A DNA stretch of 32,506 bases from an uncultured Acidovorax sp. (GCA_913774625.1 CAJYHL010000007.1:1-32506); one strand, 5' to 3'; positions 15,709-24,041 are shown, counted from the first letter of the stretch. The notes: generated from the sequence alone by a model not told the origin. Numbers and translations: made by a program.

Positions 15709-16855
15709 GCGGTGCTTCCGTGGGTTGTGGTGCGGGATGTGCGGTTGCCGGCATCAGCGCTTCGAGGGCCGCGTCGCGCTCGGCGCGCGGCTCGTCCGCC
15801 AGCGCACGCACGGCGGCATAGAAGCGTTTCCAGTCGTGGCCCTCGCGCTCGAACAGGGCGGTGAAGGCCGGCACCAGATCGTCGTAGGCGGCCTGGGCGC
15901 CGAAACTGGCGTTGTTGGCGCTCTGCACCCACTGGTCCAGCCCGGCCAGCTGCGCGGGCTGGGCGCCGCCCGCCAGCCAGCGTGCGCGCAGGGCGGCATA
16001 GTCCGAGCGGAACTGCTCGAAGGTCTGCTTCTTCATGGCTTCGAGCGCTGGTGCGTCCTGGGCTGTTGCGGCCGTGGGGGATGCATAGATCTCGGCCAGG
16101 CGCTCCCGCGTGGCGCGGGTGAGGGTGCGGAAGGCCTGGCGGCGCGCCTCGCTGGCGGCATAGTCGGCGCGGGCCTGGGGCGTGGCGCGCTCGTCCAGCC
16201 AGCGCTGCACGCCGATGCGCTCCACGGCGGTGGCGAAGGATTCGTTGAAGCGCGTGTCGCCCTGCGCATAGACCACCTGGTGCGCCAGTTCATGGAACAA
16301 GAGGCGCACGAAGTCGCCCTCGGGCCAGCCGATGAAGGTGTTCAGCAGCGGGTCGCCGCCGGCCCAGTTCATGTAGCCCAGCGTGGAATAGGCCGGCACG
16401 CCATAGACGCTGGTCTCCAGTCCCTGGGCCTGCAGGCGCTCGGCCTCGGCGCGGGCGGCGTTCTCGTCGAAATAGCCCCGGTAGCCGATGCAGCCCGTGA
16501 CCGGGAAGCACCAGGTGTGCAGCGTGAGCGAATAGGGCCCGGCCGCCACCACGTTCCACACGGCGGCGCGCCGGCCCAGGTCGGCATAGCGGTGGTAGCT
16601 GGCGTTGTCGGGCAGGCCCAGCTCGTCCACCGCGAAGCGGCGCGCCTGCCGGGCCAGCTGCAGCCGCTCGCGCAGCGCGGCGCTGGTGGTGGGGCGGGCC
16701 AGCCAGTCGTCGATGGGCTGGGCCGCGTTCATCAGCTGCAGGTGGCCGCGCGCGGACTGCCAGTAATAGGCCAGCGACTGTCCGGTGCCCGCGCAGCCGG
16801 AGAGCAGCAGGCAGAGCAGCGCCAGGGCGGGGGCGGGAAGGCGAGGGCGTGGCAT
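15701..16855 (-). CDS. Lipoprotein zinc aminopeptidase (PF10023 type)
   Basis: This 384-residue putative metallopeptidase carries a lipoprotein signal, LALLCLLLSGC, with the lipidated Cys at 21, so it should be anchored in the outer or inner membrane facing the periplasm. The zinc motif HELAH is at 188-192 and the likely third ligand is in NESFAT (E205), as in the predicted aminopeptidase family PF10023. Other family blocks are YYWQSARGHLQLM, WCFPVTGCIGYRGYF and VPAYSTLGYMNW. The start at 16855 is chosen because it begins the signal peptide; the frame extends upstream only as Arg/Pro-rich sequence. It overlaps the PHA-system gene downstream and lies 53 bases after the NahR-like LysR gene on the same strand. 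Confidence 0.9.
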   Translation of the reverse strand: MPRPRLPAPALALLCLLLSGCAGTGQSLAYYWQSARGHLQLMNAAQPIDDWLARPTTSAALRERLQLARQARRFAVDELGLPDNASYHRYADLGRRAAVWNVVAAGPYSLTLHTWCFPVTGCIGYRGYFDENAARAEAERLQAQGLETSVYGVPAYSTLGYMNWAGGDPLLNTFIGWPEGDFVRLLFHELAHQVVYAQGDTRFNESFATAVERIGVQRWLDERATPQARADYAASEARRQAFRTLTRATRERLAEIYASPTAATAQDAPALEAMKKQTFEQFRSDYAALRARWLAGGAQPAQLAGLDQWVQSANNASFGAQAAYDDLVPAFTALFEREGHDWKRFYAAVRALADEPRAERDAALEALMPATAHPAPQPTEAPRV

Positions 16856-16908
16856 GGGCGCCAAGGATAGCGAACCGGGGCGGTGCCCTGCCAGGCGCCT
16901 GCCTGCCG

Positions 16909-17835
16909 TCAGCCTGCCCTTTCGGCGCCGGGGCCGTCCATCGCCGAGACGGCCTCCCGCAGCAGCGCGCGCAGCCATACCAGGCCGGGGTCGGTGGTGC
17001 GGTGCTGGTGCCATTGCATCACCTGCTGCATGCGAGGGATCGGCACAGGCAGTTCGCGGATGGCGATGGGCAGGAAGCCAGACGCCAGCGAGGCCAGGCG
17101 GCGGTGCATGGTGGCGATGCGGTGCGTGCCGACCACCAGGCTGGCCTGCGACAGGAAGCTGAACGTGCTGGTCTCGGCCCGGCGCTTGACGGAGGACTGC
17201 CGCATGAACCAATCCATGAGCGCCATGCCGTCGCCGGGCTGCACCACGACGTGGCCGGCGTTCATGTAGCGCTCCTCGGTCAGCGTGCCGGATGCCAGAT
17301 GGCTCTCGCTCCACACCACGCAGCAGAACGTTTCTTCGAGCAGCATCTCCGAGGGGTGGCTGGCCGAGCAGAAGTCTTTCGGGATGATCAGCAAGTCGGC
17401 TTCTCCGCGCTCGAGCGCGCGCTGCGGCTGGGTGGTCTGCGGACGCAGGTCGAAGCGCACCCCCGGCGCCTGCCGGTAGGCCATCTGTTGCAGATGGGGC
17501 AGCAGCGTCAGCAGGGTGTAGTCGGAGATGAGCAGCCGGAACAGGCGCGTCGATTGCGCCGGAATGAATTCAGGTTGCGCGGTGACGCTGGCTTCCACCC
17601 GCACCAGGATGTCGCGCACCGGGTCCTGCAGCGACTGCGCGCGCGGGGTGGGCTCCATCCTGCGCCCCACCTGCACCAGCAGCTCGTCCTCGAAGTACTC
17701 GCGCAGCCGCGCCAGCGCGTTGCTCATCGCGGGCTGGCTCAGGTGGGTCTTCTCTGCCGCGCGGCTGATGCTTTGCTCCGTCAGCAGCGCGTCGAGCGCG
17801 ACCAGCAGGTTCAGGTCCAGCTTGTTGAAACGCAT
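16909..17835 (-). CDS. LysR-family regulator, NahR/NodD type
   Basis: This 308-residue LysR protein has an N-terminus, MRFNKLDLNLLVALDALL, characteristic of the NodD/NahR/LinR branch, which responds to aromatic inducers. The helix-turn-helix follows (QSISRAAEKTHLSQPAMSNAL). The ATG at 17835 fits the family start exactly and has GGAGAC upstream; the frame continues 29 codons farther but those are non-conserved. It is divergent from the ten-gene catabolic cluster that begins at 18138, with LysR-type dyads between them (17930-17973). It is therefore the probable activator of that cluster, with the substrate or an intermediate as inducer. NahR itself should not be inferred; salicylate is only one of many effectors in this branch. 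Confidence 0.92.
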   Translation of the reverse strand: MRFNKLDLNLLVALDALLTEQSISRAAEKTHLSQPAMSNALARLREYFEDELLVQVGRRMEPTPRAQSLQDPVRDILVRVEASVTAQPEFIPAQSTRLFRLLISDYTLLTLLPHLQQMAYRQAPGVRFDLRPQTTQPQRALERGEADLLIIPKDFCSASHPSEMLLEETFCCVVWSESHLASGTLTEERYMNAGHVVVQPGDGMALMDWFMRQSSVKRRAETSTFSFLSQASLVVGTHRIATMHRRLASLASGFLPIAIRELPVPIPRMQQVMQWHQHRTTDPGLVWLRALLREAVSAMDGPGAERAG

Positions 17836-17929
17836 CGGCACTGTCTCCGTGGGGCTGTTTCCGGGGCGGATACGGTTTTTCGCAGGCGTGCTCAGGGGCC
17901 GCGCAGGCCTGCGGGTTTGCACCCAATCT

Positions 17930-17973
17930 ATTCATGCGATCAATACGCCGAATGGAATCAATCCATTTGATCG
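17930..17973. promoter_or_regulatory. LysR recognition and activation sites for the catabolic operon
   Basis: Two T-N11-A type dyads lie in the divergent region. One is imperfect, TATT...AATA with core CATGCGATC (about 17929-17945). The other is perfect, AATGGA-ATCAA-TCCATT (17951-17967). A wider pair CGATCAA (17937-17943) / TTGATCG (17967-17973) brackets the second. The right-hand half overlaps the candidate -35 of the operon promoter, the usual place of the activation site in LysR systems. Confidence 0.6.
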
Positions 17974-17995
17974 AAGTGGGGGCGAATCTTAATCT
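17967..17995 (+). promoter_or_regulatory. Candidate sigma-70 promoter of the catabolic operon
   Basis: TTGATC (17967-17972) and TAATCT (17990-17995) are separated by 17 bases. Both boxes are imperfect, as expected for an activator-dependent promoter, and the -35 overlaps the LysR dyad. The leader to the first ATG would be about 135 bases, GC-rich, with no small gene I can support. Confidence 0.5.
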
Positions 17996-18137
17996 AGCCC
18001 CGTCCTGCAGATGACGCGGCAATGGCCGGCCCCGCAGGACCCGGGAGGCGAGGCCGCCGCGCCCCCGCCCACAGAAAGAGCGTTGCCGACAGCCGAAGCC
18101 CCCGGGCTTCGCCCGAGGCGCCATACAGGAGACAAAG

Positions 18138-19049
18138 ATGAAAACCGTACTTTCCCGCGCAGGTACTGCGGCGGGCTGCGTGATGCTGAGCCTGGCGGGC
18201 GTGCAGGGCGCCCATGCATTCGAAGGGGGCGTCTCGCCCTTCCCGGTGGGATCCACGGGCGACTATGCAGCCGGGCTGCCGCCCATCCCGGGGCTGTTCG
18301 TCCTGCAGCAGTTCCACTACAACTCGTCCAGCGGGCTGTACGACAACCAGGGCAACAAGCGGCCCATCCCCTTCAAGCTGGACGCGACCTCTTCCACCAC
18401 GCGCCTGCTGGCCGCCTATCCGGGGAAATTCCTGGGCGCCCAGCTCTATTCTCAGCTGGTGCTGCCCGTGGTCTCGCTGCATACCGAGGTCGCCGGGCAC
18501 GGCGAACGCCACAGCGGCCTGGCCAACGTCACGGTCTCGCCCCTGGTGATGCGCTGGGCCCTGTCCGAGCAGACCAGCGTGATGGGCGGCCTGGACCTGG
18601 CCCTGTCCAACGGCTCCTACAGCCCCACCCGGCCCAGCGTTTCCACGGGGTACACCTCCATCCAGCCGGTGTTCGGCGTCCGGCACACCGATCCGAAGGG
18701 CCTGGACATCGGCTGGATCAACCGCCTGATGGTCAACCGCGAAAACAGCACGACCCACTACCGCTCCGGCAGCGGCTATGTCGGCGAGTTCACGGCGGGC
18801 TGGAACCTGGGTCCCTGGAAGATGGGCGTGGTGGGCTCCTACCTCAACCAGTTCAGCGATGACCGGCAAGGCGGCGCCACGATCCAGGGCAACCGGGCCC
18901 GCAGCTTCGCGCTGGGCCCGTCGCTGAACTACGACGCGGGCCGGTTCAGCGTGAACGTGAGCTACCAGCGCGGCCTCTACGCCGCCAACACCACCAAGAA
19001 CAACGTGCTGGGCGTGGGCGTCGCGGTGCCTCTCTGGATCCTGCAATGA
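18138..19049 (+). CDS. Outer-membrane transporter, MetA-pathway phenol degradation type
   Basis: This 303-residue protein has a cleavable signal peptide (about 1-27, ending GAHA). The mature part consists of alternating beta-strand-like segments typical of the Phenol_MetA_deg/SphA family of outer-membrane proteins linked to uptake of aromatic compounds. Recognisable blocks are FVLQQFHYNSSSGLYDNQGN at the front, TVSPLVMRWALSEQTSV in the middle and FSVNVSYQRGLYAANTTKN near the end. AGGAGA stands seven bases before the ATG. It is the first gene of the cluster. The 111-base gap after it contains a 12-base GC palindrome (CCGCCCGGGCGG), which may lower expression of the genes downstream. Confidence 0.88.
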   Translation: MKTVLSRAGTAAGCVMLSLAGVQGAHAFEGGVSPFPVGSTGDYAAGLPPIPGLFVLQQFHYNSSSGLYDNQGNKRPIPFKLDATSSTTRLLAAYPGKFLGAQLYSQLVLPVVSLHTEVAGHGERHSGLANVTVSPLVMRWALSEQTSVMGGLDLALSNGSYSPTRPSVSTGYTSIQPVFGVRHTDPKGLDIGWINRLMVNRENSTTHYRSGSGYVGEFTAGWNLGPWKMGVVGSYLNQFSDDRQGGATIQGNRARSFALGPSLNYDAGRFSVNVSYQRGLYAANTTKNNVLGVGVAVPLWILQ

Positions 19050-19160
19050 GCGGCATCCGCATCCGCCTGCGCGCACGGCGAGTCCGGCGCCCGTCCGTAG
19101 CGGCCGCCCGGGCGGTGCATGCCGCCGCAGCCTGATTTCCCGCAACCCTGAGCTTCCAAG

Positions 19161-20330
19161 ATGTTCAAGTACTTCCCCACCAACTATGTCTGGAACCTGT
19201 CCGTCGATCTGGCGATCGAGATGGGCGCGCGCATCGGCGAAATCGAAGAGATGTGCGCGCCGCTGCAGGAGGCCGCCAAGGCCCCGGATGCGGCGGGCAC
19301 GCGGGCCTTCCGCGAGACCTGGGTGCGCATGGCCGACAAGCTGTGCGGCCTGGCGGCGGAGGACGAGGCGCGCGGCCGGCTCTATTCGGCGGGCGAGAAG
19401 TACCGCCGCGCGGCCAGCTACCTCATCACGGCCGAGCGCCTGCAGGCCCACGATGCGCCGGGCCGGCTGGACATCTACCGGCGCGAGCTGGAGCTGTTCC
19501 TCACGGGCTCCCGCCTGATGGGCGACCCGGTGGAGCGCGTCGAGATTCCCTACGAAGGCAAGCACCTGTCGGCGCTGTACTACCCGGCCCTCGGGCTGCA
19601 GCCGGGCCAGCGGGCGCCGCTGCTGGTGCAGCTCAACGGGCTGGATTCGACCAAGGAGATGAAGCACCTGGTCGGGCTGCCCGCGTGGCTGGCCCGGCGC
19701 GGCGTTTCCTCGCTCGTGGTGGACCAGCCCGGCACCGGCGAGGCGCTGCGGCTGCAGGGCCTGACGGCGCGCTACGACACCGAGCACTGGGCCAGCCGCG
19801 TGGTGGACTGGCTGGAGCAGCACCCCGCCGTGGACCCCCAGCGCATCGGCTGCGAGGGCGTTTCGCTCGGCGGCTACTACTGCCCCCGCAGCGTGGCCAT
19901 GGAACCGCGGTTCGCCTGCGGCGTCGCCTGGGGCGCCAACCACGACTGGCGGGACGTGCAGAAGCGCCGGCTGGAAAAAGAGGGCGACTTCCCCGTGCCG
20001 CACTACTGGGCCCACGTCTGCTGGGTCTGGGGCGCGAAGGACATCGACGACTTCATGCGCATCGCGGAAGACGTCCATCTGGACGGCGTGGTCGAGAAGA
20101 TCCGCGTGCCCTTCCTGGTCACGCACGGCGAGCGGGATTCGCAGATTCCGCTGAAGTGGGCGCACCGCACCTACGAGCAGCTGGTCAACAGCCCCCGCCG
20201 CGAACTCAAGGTGTTCACGGACCGCGAGGGCGGAGCGCAGCACGCCAGCTTCGACAACAGCATCAACGCGGGCCACTACATCGCCGACTGGGTCGCCGAA
20301 GTCCTGGGCGGGCACACCGCAGCGCGCTGA
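19161..20330 (+). CDS. Alpha/beta hydrolase, DHPON-hydrolase/FrsA-like
   Basis: This 389-residue protein has an N-terminal helical cap of about 120 residues followed by an alpha/beta-hydrolase core. The nucleophile elbow is GVSLGG (Ser235); the probable acid is in THGERDSQIP (Asp326) and the His in GGAQHAS (His361). The large N-terminal helical domain plus this core matches the group of 2,6-dihydroxypseudooxynicotine hydrolase and FrsA-like proteins rather than the short meta-cleavage hydrolases. DHPON hydrolase splits a C-C bond beside a ketone on an aromatic ring, so a C-C hydrolase role in this operon is reasonable but inferred. An ester or lactone substrate is the alternative. The ATG at 19161 has no strong ribosome binding site. 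Confidence 0.85.
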   Translation: MFKYFPTNYVWNLSVDLAIEMGARIGEIEEMCAPLQEAAKAPDAAGTRAFRETWVRMADKLCGLAAEDEARGRLYSAGEKYRRAASYLITAERLQAHDAPGRLDIYRRELELFLTGSRLMGDPVERVEIPYEGKHLSALYYPALGLQPGQRAPLLVQLNGLDSTKEMKHLVGLPAWLARRGVSSLVVDQPGTGEALRLQGLTARYDTEHWASRVVDWLEQHPAVDPQRIGCEGVSLGGYYCPRSVAMEPRFACGVAWGANHDWRDVQKRRLEKEGDFPVPHYWAHVCWVWGAKDIDDFMRIAEDVHLDGVVEKIRVPFLVTHGERDSQIPLKWAHRTYEQLVNSPRRELKVFTDREGGAQHASFDNSINAGHYIADWVAEVLGGHTAAR

Positions 20331-20368
20331 ACCGCCTTCCCCTTTTCCATACGAGACAGAAACCAACC

Positions 20369-21298
20369 ATGAACATCATCGGACTCGACGCCCTGGTTTT
20401 CGGCGTGGACGACCTCGCGGCCTGCGGGCAGTACCTCATCGACTACGGCCTGCGCGACGCAGGCGGTGGCCGCTACGAAGCGCTCGACGGCACGGCCGTG
20501 GTGCTGCGCGCCCAGGACGATCCCTCCTTGCCGCCCGCCCTGGGCACGGCCAGCCTGCTGCGCGAGACGGTCTATGGCGTGGCCGACGAAGCCACGCTGC
20601 AGGCCATCGCCAGCGAACTGTCGAAGGACCGGCCGGTGTCGCACGATGCCGGCGTGGTGCGCGCCCAGGACGATCTGGGCTTCGCCCTGGCCTTCCAGGT
20701 CACGGTGCGCAAGCCCCTTGCGCTGCCTGCGGAAGCGGTGAACGCGCCGGGCGCCGCGCCGCAGCGCGCGCCCAACGCGCTGGGCGTCGCGCCCGACATG
20801 GCGGCGCTGCCCCGCTCGCTGTCGCACGTGGTGTATTTCGTGCCCGATGCGGCCAAGGCCGAAGCGTTCTACGCCCGCCTGGGCTTCGTCTGCACCGACC
20901 GCTTCACCGGCGTGGGCCCCTTCCTGCGCCCGGCAGGAACGCAGGACCACCACACGCTGTTCATGATCCAGACCCCGCCGTTCATGAAAGGCTGCGAGCA
21001 CTTCACCTTCCACATGGGCGGCCCCACCGAGGTGCTGCTGGCGGGCTCCCGCTTCGTGGAGAAGGGCTACCAGAGCTTCTGGGGGCCGGGCCGCCACAGG
21101 TTCGGCAGCAACTGGTTCTGGTACTTCAACTCGCCCCTGGGCTGCCATGTGGAGTACGACGCGGACATGGACCTGCACGACGAAGCCTGGGCCGCGCGCG
21201 AGGCGCCGATGGGTGCGGACGCCTCGCAGCTGTTCCTGTTCCAGCACCGCGAGAAGTGGGCGCCCTCGGGCCCGCCGCCCGCAGGCGCGCGGGACTGA
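20369..21298 (+). CDS. Type I extradiol ring-cleavage dioxygenase (VOC family)
   Basis: This 309-residue two-domain vicinal-oxygen-chelate protein has a degenerate N-terminal module (1-115) and a C-terminal module with the metal site. The Fe(II) ligands are likely His153 (LSHVVYF), His211 (CEHFTFHMG) and Glu262 (CHVEYDADMD), and His194/195 (QDHHTLFM) matches the catalytic His of BphC-type enzymes; the order and spacing fit that family closely. It should open a catechol-like ring next to the hydroxyls using O2. It sits between the C-C hydrolase and the Rieske/monooxygenase pair, which supports a place in ring opening. The N-terminal half lacks metal ligands, as usual. The substrate is not readable from the sequence. 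Confidence 0.88.
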   Translation: MNIIGLDALVFGVDDLAACGQYLIDYGLRDAGGGRYEALDGTAVVLRAQDDPSLPPALGTASLLRETVYGVADEATLQAIASELSKDRPVSHDAGVVRAQDDLGFALAFQVTVRKPLALPAEAVNAPGAAPQRAPNALGVAPDMAALPRSLSHVVYFVPDAAKAEAFYARLGFVCTDRFTGVGPFLRPAGTQDHHTLFMIQTPPFMKGCEHFTFHMGGPTEVLLAGSRFVEKGYQSFWGPGRHRFGSNWFWYFNSPLGCHVEYDADMDLHDEAWAAREAPMGADASQLFLFQHREKWAPSGPPPAGARD

Positions 21299-21327
21299 GG
21301 CCGCGCACACCTTCCGAGAGCCGTCCC

Positions 21328-21678
21328 ATGAAGCTCTGCCACTGGAACGACCTGCCCGATGGCGAATCGCGCGGCTTCGACCCCGCGGGCCGGGGGCGGG
21401 ACACCGTGCTGGTCGTGCGCCGGGGGCAGCAGCTCCATGCCTATGCCGATTCCTGCCCGCACCACGACACGCCCATGGCATGGCGCAAGGACCAGTACCT
21501 GAACGCCGCGCGGGACCGCATCGTGTGCGCGGCCCACGGCGCCCTGTTCGACATCGCCACCGGGCGCTGCGTCCTGGGGCCCTGCCTGGGCGACGCCCTC
21601 ACGCCCGTGCCACTGACATTGCAAGCGAACGGCGAGATCCACATCGTCGACGCAATCCCCAAGGAGACAAAAAAATGA
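21328..21678 (+). CDS. Small Rieske [2Fe-2S] protein
   Basis: This 116-residue single-domain Rieske protein has the cluster ligands in SCPHHDTP (C43, H45) and VCAAHGALF (C67, H70), that is CxH-x21-CxxH. It has no signal or membrane segment, so it is a soluble electron carrier or a domain partner in the cytoplasm. The start at 21328 has GAGAG upstream; an in-frame ATG at 21256 lies inside the preceding gene. Its stop overlaps the start of the FAD monooxygenase by four bases (ATGA), implying coupled and possibly equimolar synthesis. No Rieske oxygenase large subunit or reductase gene is in the cluster, which makes the partner uncertain. Confidence 0.9.
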   Translation: MKLCHWNDLPDGESRGFDPAGRGRDTVLVVRRGQQLHAYADSCPHHDTPMAWRKDQYLNAARDRIVCAAHGALFDIATGRCVLGPCLGDALTPVPLTLQANGEIHIVDAIPKETKK

Positions 21679-22805
21679 GCCTTTCTTCCCAGCGTATTCT
21701 GGTCATCGGTGGTGGCTTTTCCGGCATGTCCGCGGCCATCGAACTCCGCAAGCATGGCGCGCAGGTGGACTTGGTCGAGATCGACCCGGGCTGGCGCAGC
21801 TACGGTGCGGGCATCAGCTTAGGGGGCGCCACGCTGAGGGCGTTCCGGCGCCTGGGCATCCTGGACGCCTTCCTGGAGCATGGCAACGCGGCCGACGACG
21901 TGCATCTGCACCTGCCCAGCGGCCACCGGGTGGCCACGCTGCCCACGCCGCGCATCGCCGGCGCCGACGTCCCGGGCGGCGGCGCCATCATGCGCCCAGT
22001 GCTGGCCCGCATCCTGGCCGAGGCCACCCGCGCGGCGGGGGCCGACGTGCGCCTGGGCTGCACCTTCACGGTCATCGAGCAGGACGCCGACGGCGTGCAG
22101 GTCACGTTCACCGACGGACAGCGCCGGCGCTACGACCTGGTGGTCGGTGCCGACGGGCTGTACTCCAAGGTGCGGGAAACCGTGTTCGAGCATGCGCCCC
22201 GGCCGCGCTACAGCGGCCAGGCGGTGTGGCGGGCGGTGCTGCCCCGGGTGCCCGGCATCGACACGGCCACGATGTGGATGGGGCCGCAGATCAAGCCCGG
22301 CGTGAATCCGGTCTCCAGGACCGAGATGTACCTCTTCGTCACCGAGCCGAGCCCGACCAGGGAGCATGTCGATCCGGCCACCTTCGCGGACAGATTGCGG
22401 GGGCTGCTCGACGGGTTCACGGACCCGGTGCTCCAGGCCATCCGCAGCCAGATTGGGCCCGGCTCGCAGATCGTGTACCGCCCGCTGGAGGCGATGCTCA
22501 TGCCGCGCCCCTGGTCCCGCGGCCGGGTGGTGCTGATCGGCGACACGGTGCATGCCACCACGCCGCACCTCGCATCGGGTGCCTGCATCGGCATCGAGGA
22601 CGCGCTGGTGCTGGCCGATGAACTGGCGAAGGCGGCCGACGTGCCCGGCGCATTGGCCGCGTTCGAGAACCGCCGCTGGGAGCGCTGCCGCATGGTGGTC
22701 GAGAACTCCGCCCGCCTGGGCGAGATCGAGACCGAAGGCGGCGACAAGGAAGAGCACTCGCGCATCATGCGCGAATCGCTCATGGCCCTGGCACAACCGG
22801 TGTGA
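21675..22805 (+). CDS. FAD-dependent aromatic monooxygenase (PHBH/UbiH fold)
   Basis: This 376-residue group A flavoprotein hydroxylase has the FAD-binding VIGGGFSGMSA (G12, G14, G17), the NAD(P)H/FAD motif DLVVGADGLYSKVR in the middle, and the ribityl-binding motif VVLIGDTVHATTPHLASGACIGIEDA (GD at 289-290). Such enzymes add one oxygen to a phenolic or N-heteroaromatic ring using NAD(P)H. AAGGAG lies eight bases upstream and the start overlaps the Rieske stop. In pathway terms it would make the dihydroxylated ring that the extradiol enzyme opens. Related enzymes include salicylate-, 3-hydroxybenzoate- and 6-hydroxynicotinate hydroxylases; I cannot choose between them. Confidence 0.92.
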   Translation: MSLSSQRILVIGGGFSGMSAAIELRKHGAQVDLVEIDPGWRSYGAGISLGGATLRAFRRLGILDAFLEHGNAADDVHLHLPSGHRVATLPTPRIAGADVPGGGAIMRPVLARILAEATRAAGADVRLGCTFTVIEQDADGVQVTFTDGQRRRYDLVVGADGLYSKVRETVFEHAPRPRYSGQAVWRAVLPRVPGIDTATMWMGPQIKPGVNPVSRTEMYLFVTEPSPTREHVDPATFADRLRGLLDGFTDPVLQAIRSQIGPGSQIVYRPLEAMLMPRPWSRGRVVLIGDTVHATTPHLASGACIGIEDALVLADELAKAADVPGALAAFENRRWERCRMVVENSARLGEIETEGGDKEEHSRIMRESLMALAQPV

Positions 22806-22817
22806 GGCGAGGCTGCC

Positions 22818-23990
22818 ATGATCACAACCCAATCGCGGCGTGGCCGCGCCGCCCTGATGGTGGGCCACTGCGCCGGCATGGTGGACCTGGTCGCGCTGCC
22901 CGTATGGGTCGGCACGCTGATGTCGGTGTACCGCTTCGACCCCCAGCAGGCCGGCCTGCTGGCCACGCTGTTCCTGGGCGGTGCGGTGGCGGCCAGCCTG
23001 TTCCTGGCCCCCTTCTTCCAGCGGCTGCCGGGCCGTGCCGTGGCCGCCGCGGGCTTCGCCTGCGCGGCCGTGGGCTTCGCGGTGGCGTCCACCACCACGC
23101 AGTTCCCGTTGCTGGCCTTGCTGCATGCGGTGTCGGGCATCGCGGCGGGCGCCGCCTTGAGCGTGACGCACGGCACGATCGCCCGCAGCCACCACCCGCA
23201 CCGCATGTTCGCGCTGGCGGGCATGGCGCTCGGCGTGTTCGCCATCGTGTTCCTGGGGGGCGTCCCCGCCCTGGTGGCCCGGGCGGGCGGGCCGGTGCTG
23301 TTCCAGGTGTTCGCGGGCGTCATGGCGGTGGGCGCGGTGGCTGCGGCGCTGGCCTTTCCTGCGCCTGACGCGGCGCCGGACAGCGCAGCGCGTCCGGGAG
23401 CCGCCTCCGTCCCTCCGGCGCCATTGCCCCCGGCCGTCTGGAGCGGCGTGCTGGGCATCGCGGCCATGGGACTCGTGCAGTCGATGACCTTCAGCTTCCT
23501 GGAGCGGGTGGGCAGCGACCGGGGCTACGGGCTCCAGGCGGTGATGGGCGTGCTGGTCGCCCTGGGCGTGGTGAACCTGTTTCCGGCCGCGCTGGCCGCG
23601 GTGCTGGAAAAGCGCTGGGCGGCCCGCCGCGTCCTGCTCGTGGGGCCGGCGCTGCAGGCGCTGCTGGTGGTGGTGATCATGAATTCGCCCGCGTTCGCGC
23701 CCTATGCCGTTGCGGCCTCCGTGTTCGCGGCGGTGATGATCTTCACGCACACCTTTGCCTTCGGCGTCCTGGCCCGGCTGGACCCCAGCGGCCGCGCGCT
23801 GGCCGCGACCCCCGCCATGCTCATGTTCGGCGCGGCCATCGGGCCCATCCTGGGCGGCACGCTGGTCAAGGCCTGGGGCTATGGCTGCCTGGGCGTGGCG
23901 GCCCTGGCGATCGACGGCCTGGCCATCTATGCGTTCGCACGCATCCACCGCGCCCCGCGCGCTGCAGCGGCGGCGCAGGGAGCGGCATGA
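22818..23990 (+). CDS. MFS transporter
   Basis: This 390-residue inner-membrane protein has about 12 hydrophobic helices in two halves separated by a Pro/Ala-rich cytoplasmic loop near residue 200 (PAPDAAPDSAARPGAASVP). The first loop (LATLFLGGAVAASLFLAPFFQRLPGR) holds the place of the MFS A-motif. It starts 12 bases after the monooxygenase. It is probably the uptake system for the growth substrate, working with the outer-membrane protein at the head of the operon; export of a toxic intermediate is the alternative. It is not the usual AAHS/MhbT benzoate-transporter type as far as I can see. Confidence 0.88.
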   Translation: MITTQSRRGRAALMVGHCAGMVDLVALPVWVGTLMSVYRFDPQQAGLLATLFLGGAVAASLFLAPFFQRLPGRAVAAAGFACAAVGFAVASTTTQFPLLALLHAVSGIAAGAALSVTHGTIARSHHPHRMFALAGMALGVFAIVFLGGVPALVARAGGPVLFQVFAGVMAVGAVAAALAFPAPDAAPDSAARPGAASVPPAPLPPAVWSGVLGIAAMGLVQSMTFSFLERVGSDRGYGLQAVMGVLVALGVVNLFPAALAAVLEKRWAARRVLLVGPALQALLVVVIMNSPAFAPYAVAASVFAAVMIFTHTFAFGVLARLDPSGRALAATPAMLMFGAAIGPILGGTLVKAWGYGCLGVAALAIDGLAIYAFARIHRAPRAAAAAQGAA

Positions 23991-24041
23991 GCCGCCGCTT
24001 TCTCCGAGCCTTTCCCGCGAGCCTCCCATCCTGAATCCACC

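Noticed and set aside
16909-17835. Naming the regulator NahR and the operon a salicylate/naphthalene pathway
   Set aside because: Only the N-terminal branch signature is shared; no naphthalene dioxygenase, salicylate-pathway set or catechol 2,3-dioxygenase operon order is present.
19050-19160. Terminator in the gap after the outer-membrane gene
   Set aside because: The CCGCCCGGGCGG palindrome has no loop to spare and no T tract; at most it attenuates expression.
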